A DNA stretch of 64,000 nt from assembly GCA_030141605.1 (NCBI GenBank), contig JAQGDQ010000122.1, positions 1-64,000 of the forward strand, written 5' to 3'. Below the pieces are notes generated by a model. It was not told the origin of the DNA, ran no database searches, and saw only the letters and a list, made by a program, of their open reading frames with translations. Source of the stretch: Tubiluchus corallicola (lineage: Eukaryota > Priapulida > Priapulimorpha > Priapulimorphida > Tubiluchidae). Below are positions 60,726 to 64,000 of the stretch, piece by piece; position 1 is the stretch's first letter, and the number at the start of each line of letters is the position of its first letter. Both the position numbers and the translations under genes were made by a program.

Positions 60726-62443
60726 CTGAAAACAAAAAAGAGAACTAAATTATGTCTTTCCAAGATGTTTTTATATCTTATGTGCTGAGAATACAGTCTA
60801 TCTTAACAAACTTTTTCTATATTTAATTGACGAATCTGTTGCAATACTAACTTATTTCCGGAGGAGAGGGGTGTGTGAATGGAAGGGGTGTACAATATTG
60901 TTTGTTGCATAAAGCTGTAAGTTGCATGAGCAAAAAGATGTAGTTAATATTCAAAATGAATATCAAAACTGTCAAAAGTTTTGACTAGCGAAATGAAGTG
61001 GTAAGAAAAGTAAGATATAATGAGAAAGAGAACCCAACAGAGGCAAATTAGCACCTTTCTGAGAAATTATTGATTTTTAGTGTTGCAGTGGACCAACAAA
61101 TTATAATGCTTTCAGTTCAAAGAACACCTGAAGAATAAATTGCTAAGTTATGTTGAAATTGTGAATAAATAAGCTTGGAATATCAGCTACATGCTTCATA
61201 TTTTGTCGGCAAAACATTAAAGTAAAAAATTTGAAATTTCCCAGCAACATAAAATGGTTAACCATACCCAAGGTCATGAAGATAACAAGAAGATTCTGGG
61301 AAATTTTTGTGATTCAACAAAGTGCATTCTAGAACACTAGATGGTGCTGTCCTCTGTGGGAAAAGAACATTATTAATATCAAAGACATGACCGGGTTCTT
61401 TTTTATGTGATTAAATTTACAATACAGATCTGGTATGTCACACTCACTCTATGCATAAGAAACCAAAGACGTTTTTTTAAGTTTTTAACCAGTGTCATGC
61501 TCATACAACAACTGATTATGTTGAGATTATGTTTGCAACAAGATAAAATTCAATCAAAAAGTTTGTGACACCCGTAAACACCATTTAAGTATGTCGTCGA
61601 CCTAAAAGATGTCATTTACTCACTGAACTCGGCAAGCATTTCTGTTTTATTAGCTAAAAATAGGTTAAACGAGTTAGCACACAGAATGTTTAAACAAACG
61701 CTAGGCCTATATCTTATCAGCCATTAAATATTTTTTAAGTACAGACAACCCGATAAACAGCATTAGCATATTGATGTCAAATGGCTGACTCTTTCGTACT
61801 TTAAATATTTGTCTTTTCTTCTAGTTCCTAGTTCCTTTTCTAGTTCCACATTGATCCCTGCCCCCTATAAAAATTGCTGACATTCTGAAGAGGGTAGCCC
61901 AAGCTAGATATTTTCAGCGACTCTCGGGCAATCTAAAACAGCTTTCAAATCTTTGTTCATACTAAAGATGCCACGGAACGTTAACAATTTTTCTCTATTG
62001 CTAGTTGTTTCTGCTGTGTTCTAGTTACTAAGACGTCACTACTCCATTTAACAGACAGATTCAATACTTGTAACTTATGGTTTACACGCTATTGCTATCA
62101 CTAATGTTGTACGGTGCCCTTGAAGTGAATCAATGAGCTCATCAAACCTCTTAAGTGACACTTAGGAGTAACGTAGCCAACAGCTCTGCGATTGTGAACG
62201 AACTTGTAGGATCTATATTCTACAATCAATCAAATAAAGAGAAGAATGCGGGTAGTTCTAACATGTAAAAAGCATTTGTTTTAATCACTGAGTGAAGATA
62301 GGGGCGTATTAAGACGTTAGGACGCCCTAGGCTGACAGTACTGTGACACTCATCTCTATTATGGATTTATGGTTATTTATACATGAAGCACAATACACAC
62401 TTGTAGTGTATTACCAGCAATATTACCTATTAGTGTTTATTAC

Positions 62444-62476
<33 letters not shown>

Positions 62477-64000
62477 CATATATATATATATGCACATCGC
62501 TTATAGGCTACCTAAAGCAGGCTGCAATGCTTGTTGTGTAGTACCTCTTATGAAATAATTGTACCTGTTTGTTATGTGGCACTGATATAGAAGAGTAACT
62601 GCTTGTGGTGTATTACTCAATTACAGGTATCATGAAAATAGAAAGATTCTCATTTTCCGAGAAGAATAACAATTTTGTAACACTGGGTCCCATCAAATGT
62701 GGTTAATGCACAACCTAAACTCCGTGGTTGTTATATACACAGCAACATGCCATAAATGGACATGTTCAAATGGAAAAAATCTCATTTTCCGGAAAAGAAT
62801 AAGAATTTTGTAACATTGGGTCCCAGAAAACATCAAATGCGATTGTAGCACAACTTGAACTCCCTGACTGTCACATACATGTCATAGTAACACATGCATG
62901 CAACTGTGTGGTTGTAAAAGTGGCTCTACACAATATGAATTAGCTATGACTACAGTGCAAGTTTTCCGTATGCACAAATAATATAAATCTGAGTGATAAT
63001 TAAAAAAACAGTTGCAGTAGAATTACTGTTCATGTGGACTGGCTAAAACTGTGATTTAAATTATTTACCCATAATATTGTATATATAATTGTTGTAAATG
63101 CAGTTACTTGTCGGTAAAATCATCACTTTCATCAACATCATTATAACATTAACTATGATTTCTGAGCATGTAACTGTTACACGTGTAATGGTTGTAGGCA
63201 TGACGGTGTGCATAATGTCAACTGCTAAGTTCCTCATAAAAGCAGCTTTACGGAAAAAACAAGAAGCAATTTTGCTTTCAAAAATTTCAACAATTCGCAT
63301 AAAATAGAAGAGTAGCGAGTATGAGGAATACTTGTATTTGTAACATGCAAAATCATCAAGTGCATGCAATTTTGTTGAGAATTTCAATGTGATATTGGAT
63401 AATACTGTAGAAACACACTCTGAGTGAAGCAATATTATTGCTATAACCTTAACAATTTAAATGTCATACTTAAAACTTCCCAGCTATAACCAGTTTATGC
63501 AGCAAAATGTAAATTCAATTCTGAGAAATGGCAGATTTCGAAGTAAACAATATTTTACTTGAATATATTTTCTAAAACTGTCAACAACGCCTCGACAACA
63601 GCTAGCAACAAACACACAGCAACCGTAATACATTCTCCGGCGGTTACTACGGGAATTTATTACTGCTGAGTTATTCATTTGAATAAAAATGCTAATGCCT
63701 TGAAAATAACTCATAAATCAAACTGATCTTGACAGACCAAATGCAGGGCGGGAATTTACACGTGACGTCACGTTTGCAGCGCCGCTTCGTGGATTGCATG
63801 TAAATTATGTAATTACAAATAACAGGCTAAATAAGTAATTAAGTGGAAATTACGCGAGGCGGCGCTATCCTCAGGAAACTCCGTGGTTATCCTGTAAAAT
63901 CCCAGGAAAATATCTTTAAGGACAAAAAACCTCAAATGCTTTATTATAGACAATAATTCAGACATGGAAGATTTAGTAAGCAAGTCGACATGAGCTGATT
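60726..64000. other. Stretch right of DOCK exon 1, no gene recognised
   Basis: This is presumably the intron upstream of the SH3 3' exon. It contains a (TG)n-(TA)n tract at 62445-62491, a 132-bp two-copy duplication starting near 62640 and 62772, and a CpG-containing block at 63750-63870 with CACGTGACGTCACGT. No exon encoding the first part of the SH3 domain was found. Confidence 0.45.

Noticed and set aside
63061-63432. 123-codon minus-strand ORF near the right edge
   Set aside because: No similarity to the SH3 start of DOCK or any other family; low-complexity AT-rich codons.

Overview
The window is eukaryotic nuclear DNA from an animal. It is AT-rich and full of introns, with small GT-AG exons, many microsatellites and minisatellites, and many non-autonomous DNA transposons and SINE-like repeats. 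The proteins look bilaterian and non-vertebrate. I lean towards a marine or freshwater lophotrochozoan such as a mollusc, but the sequence does not prove the phylum. No bacterial, viral or organellar segment was seen.

The main gene lies on the minus strand and fills about 11.7 to 60.7 kb. It is a DOCK-family guanine nucleotide exchange factor of the DOCK3/4 (DOCK-B) type. I read 31 exons from the splice sites. Every phase agrees and together they give 3762 nt (1254 codons), from the end of the SH3 domain through the DHR-1 (lipid-binding) domain and the helical scaffold into the first lobe of the DHR-2 (GEF) domain. The start of the gene lies beyond the right edge. The catalytic remainder of DHR-2 and the C-terminal tail are not found to the left.

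On the plus strand at 4.2 to 6.9 kb are the last two coding exons of a ninjurin gene, a two-pass membrane protein. It sits where the missing DOCK exons might be expected. Either it is nested in a very long DOCK intron, or the locus is rearranged or misassembled near the 68-bp satellite at 9.4 to 11.5 kb.

A two-exon secreted C-type lectin gene (minus strand, 40.3 to 41.6 kb) is nested inside a 6-kb DOCK intron and is complete from start to stop. Two short basic plus-strand ORFs that both begin MGST and carry a myristoylation-like start (49.4 and 50.1 kb) lie in another DOCK intron; their status is uncertain.

Repeat landscape by region: mariner-type MITE and tRNA-type SINE (2.6 to 3.1 kb); 49-bp array abutting the ninjurin last exon (6.4 to 6.7 kb); degenerate telomere-like tract and 68-bp satellite (9.1 to 11.5 kb); two copies of a retroelement 3' end with a stem-loop (13.7 and 20.2 kb); hAT MITEs (21.6, 27.7, 33.6, 34.4, 37.0, 43.1 kb); a 47-bp minisatellite sandwiched between two Tigger-like MITEs (23.6 to 26.7 kb); a 300-bp pyrimidine tract (30.7 kb); a 5S rRNA-headed SINE (32.3 to 32.9 kb); a 41-bp minisatellite (44.2 to 44.5 kb); a Tigger-like MITE (54.3 kb); and an 83-bp array carrying decoy splice donors (55.6 to 55.9 kb). 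The right end (60.7 to 64 kb) shows no coding exon.
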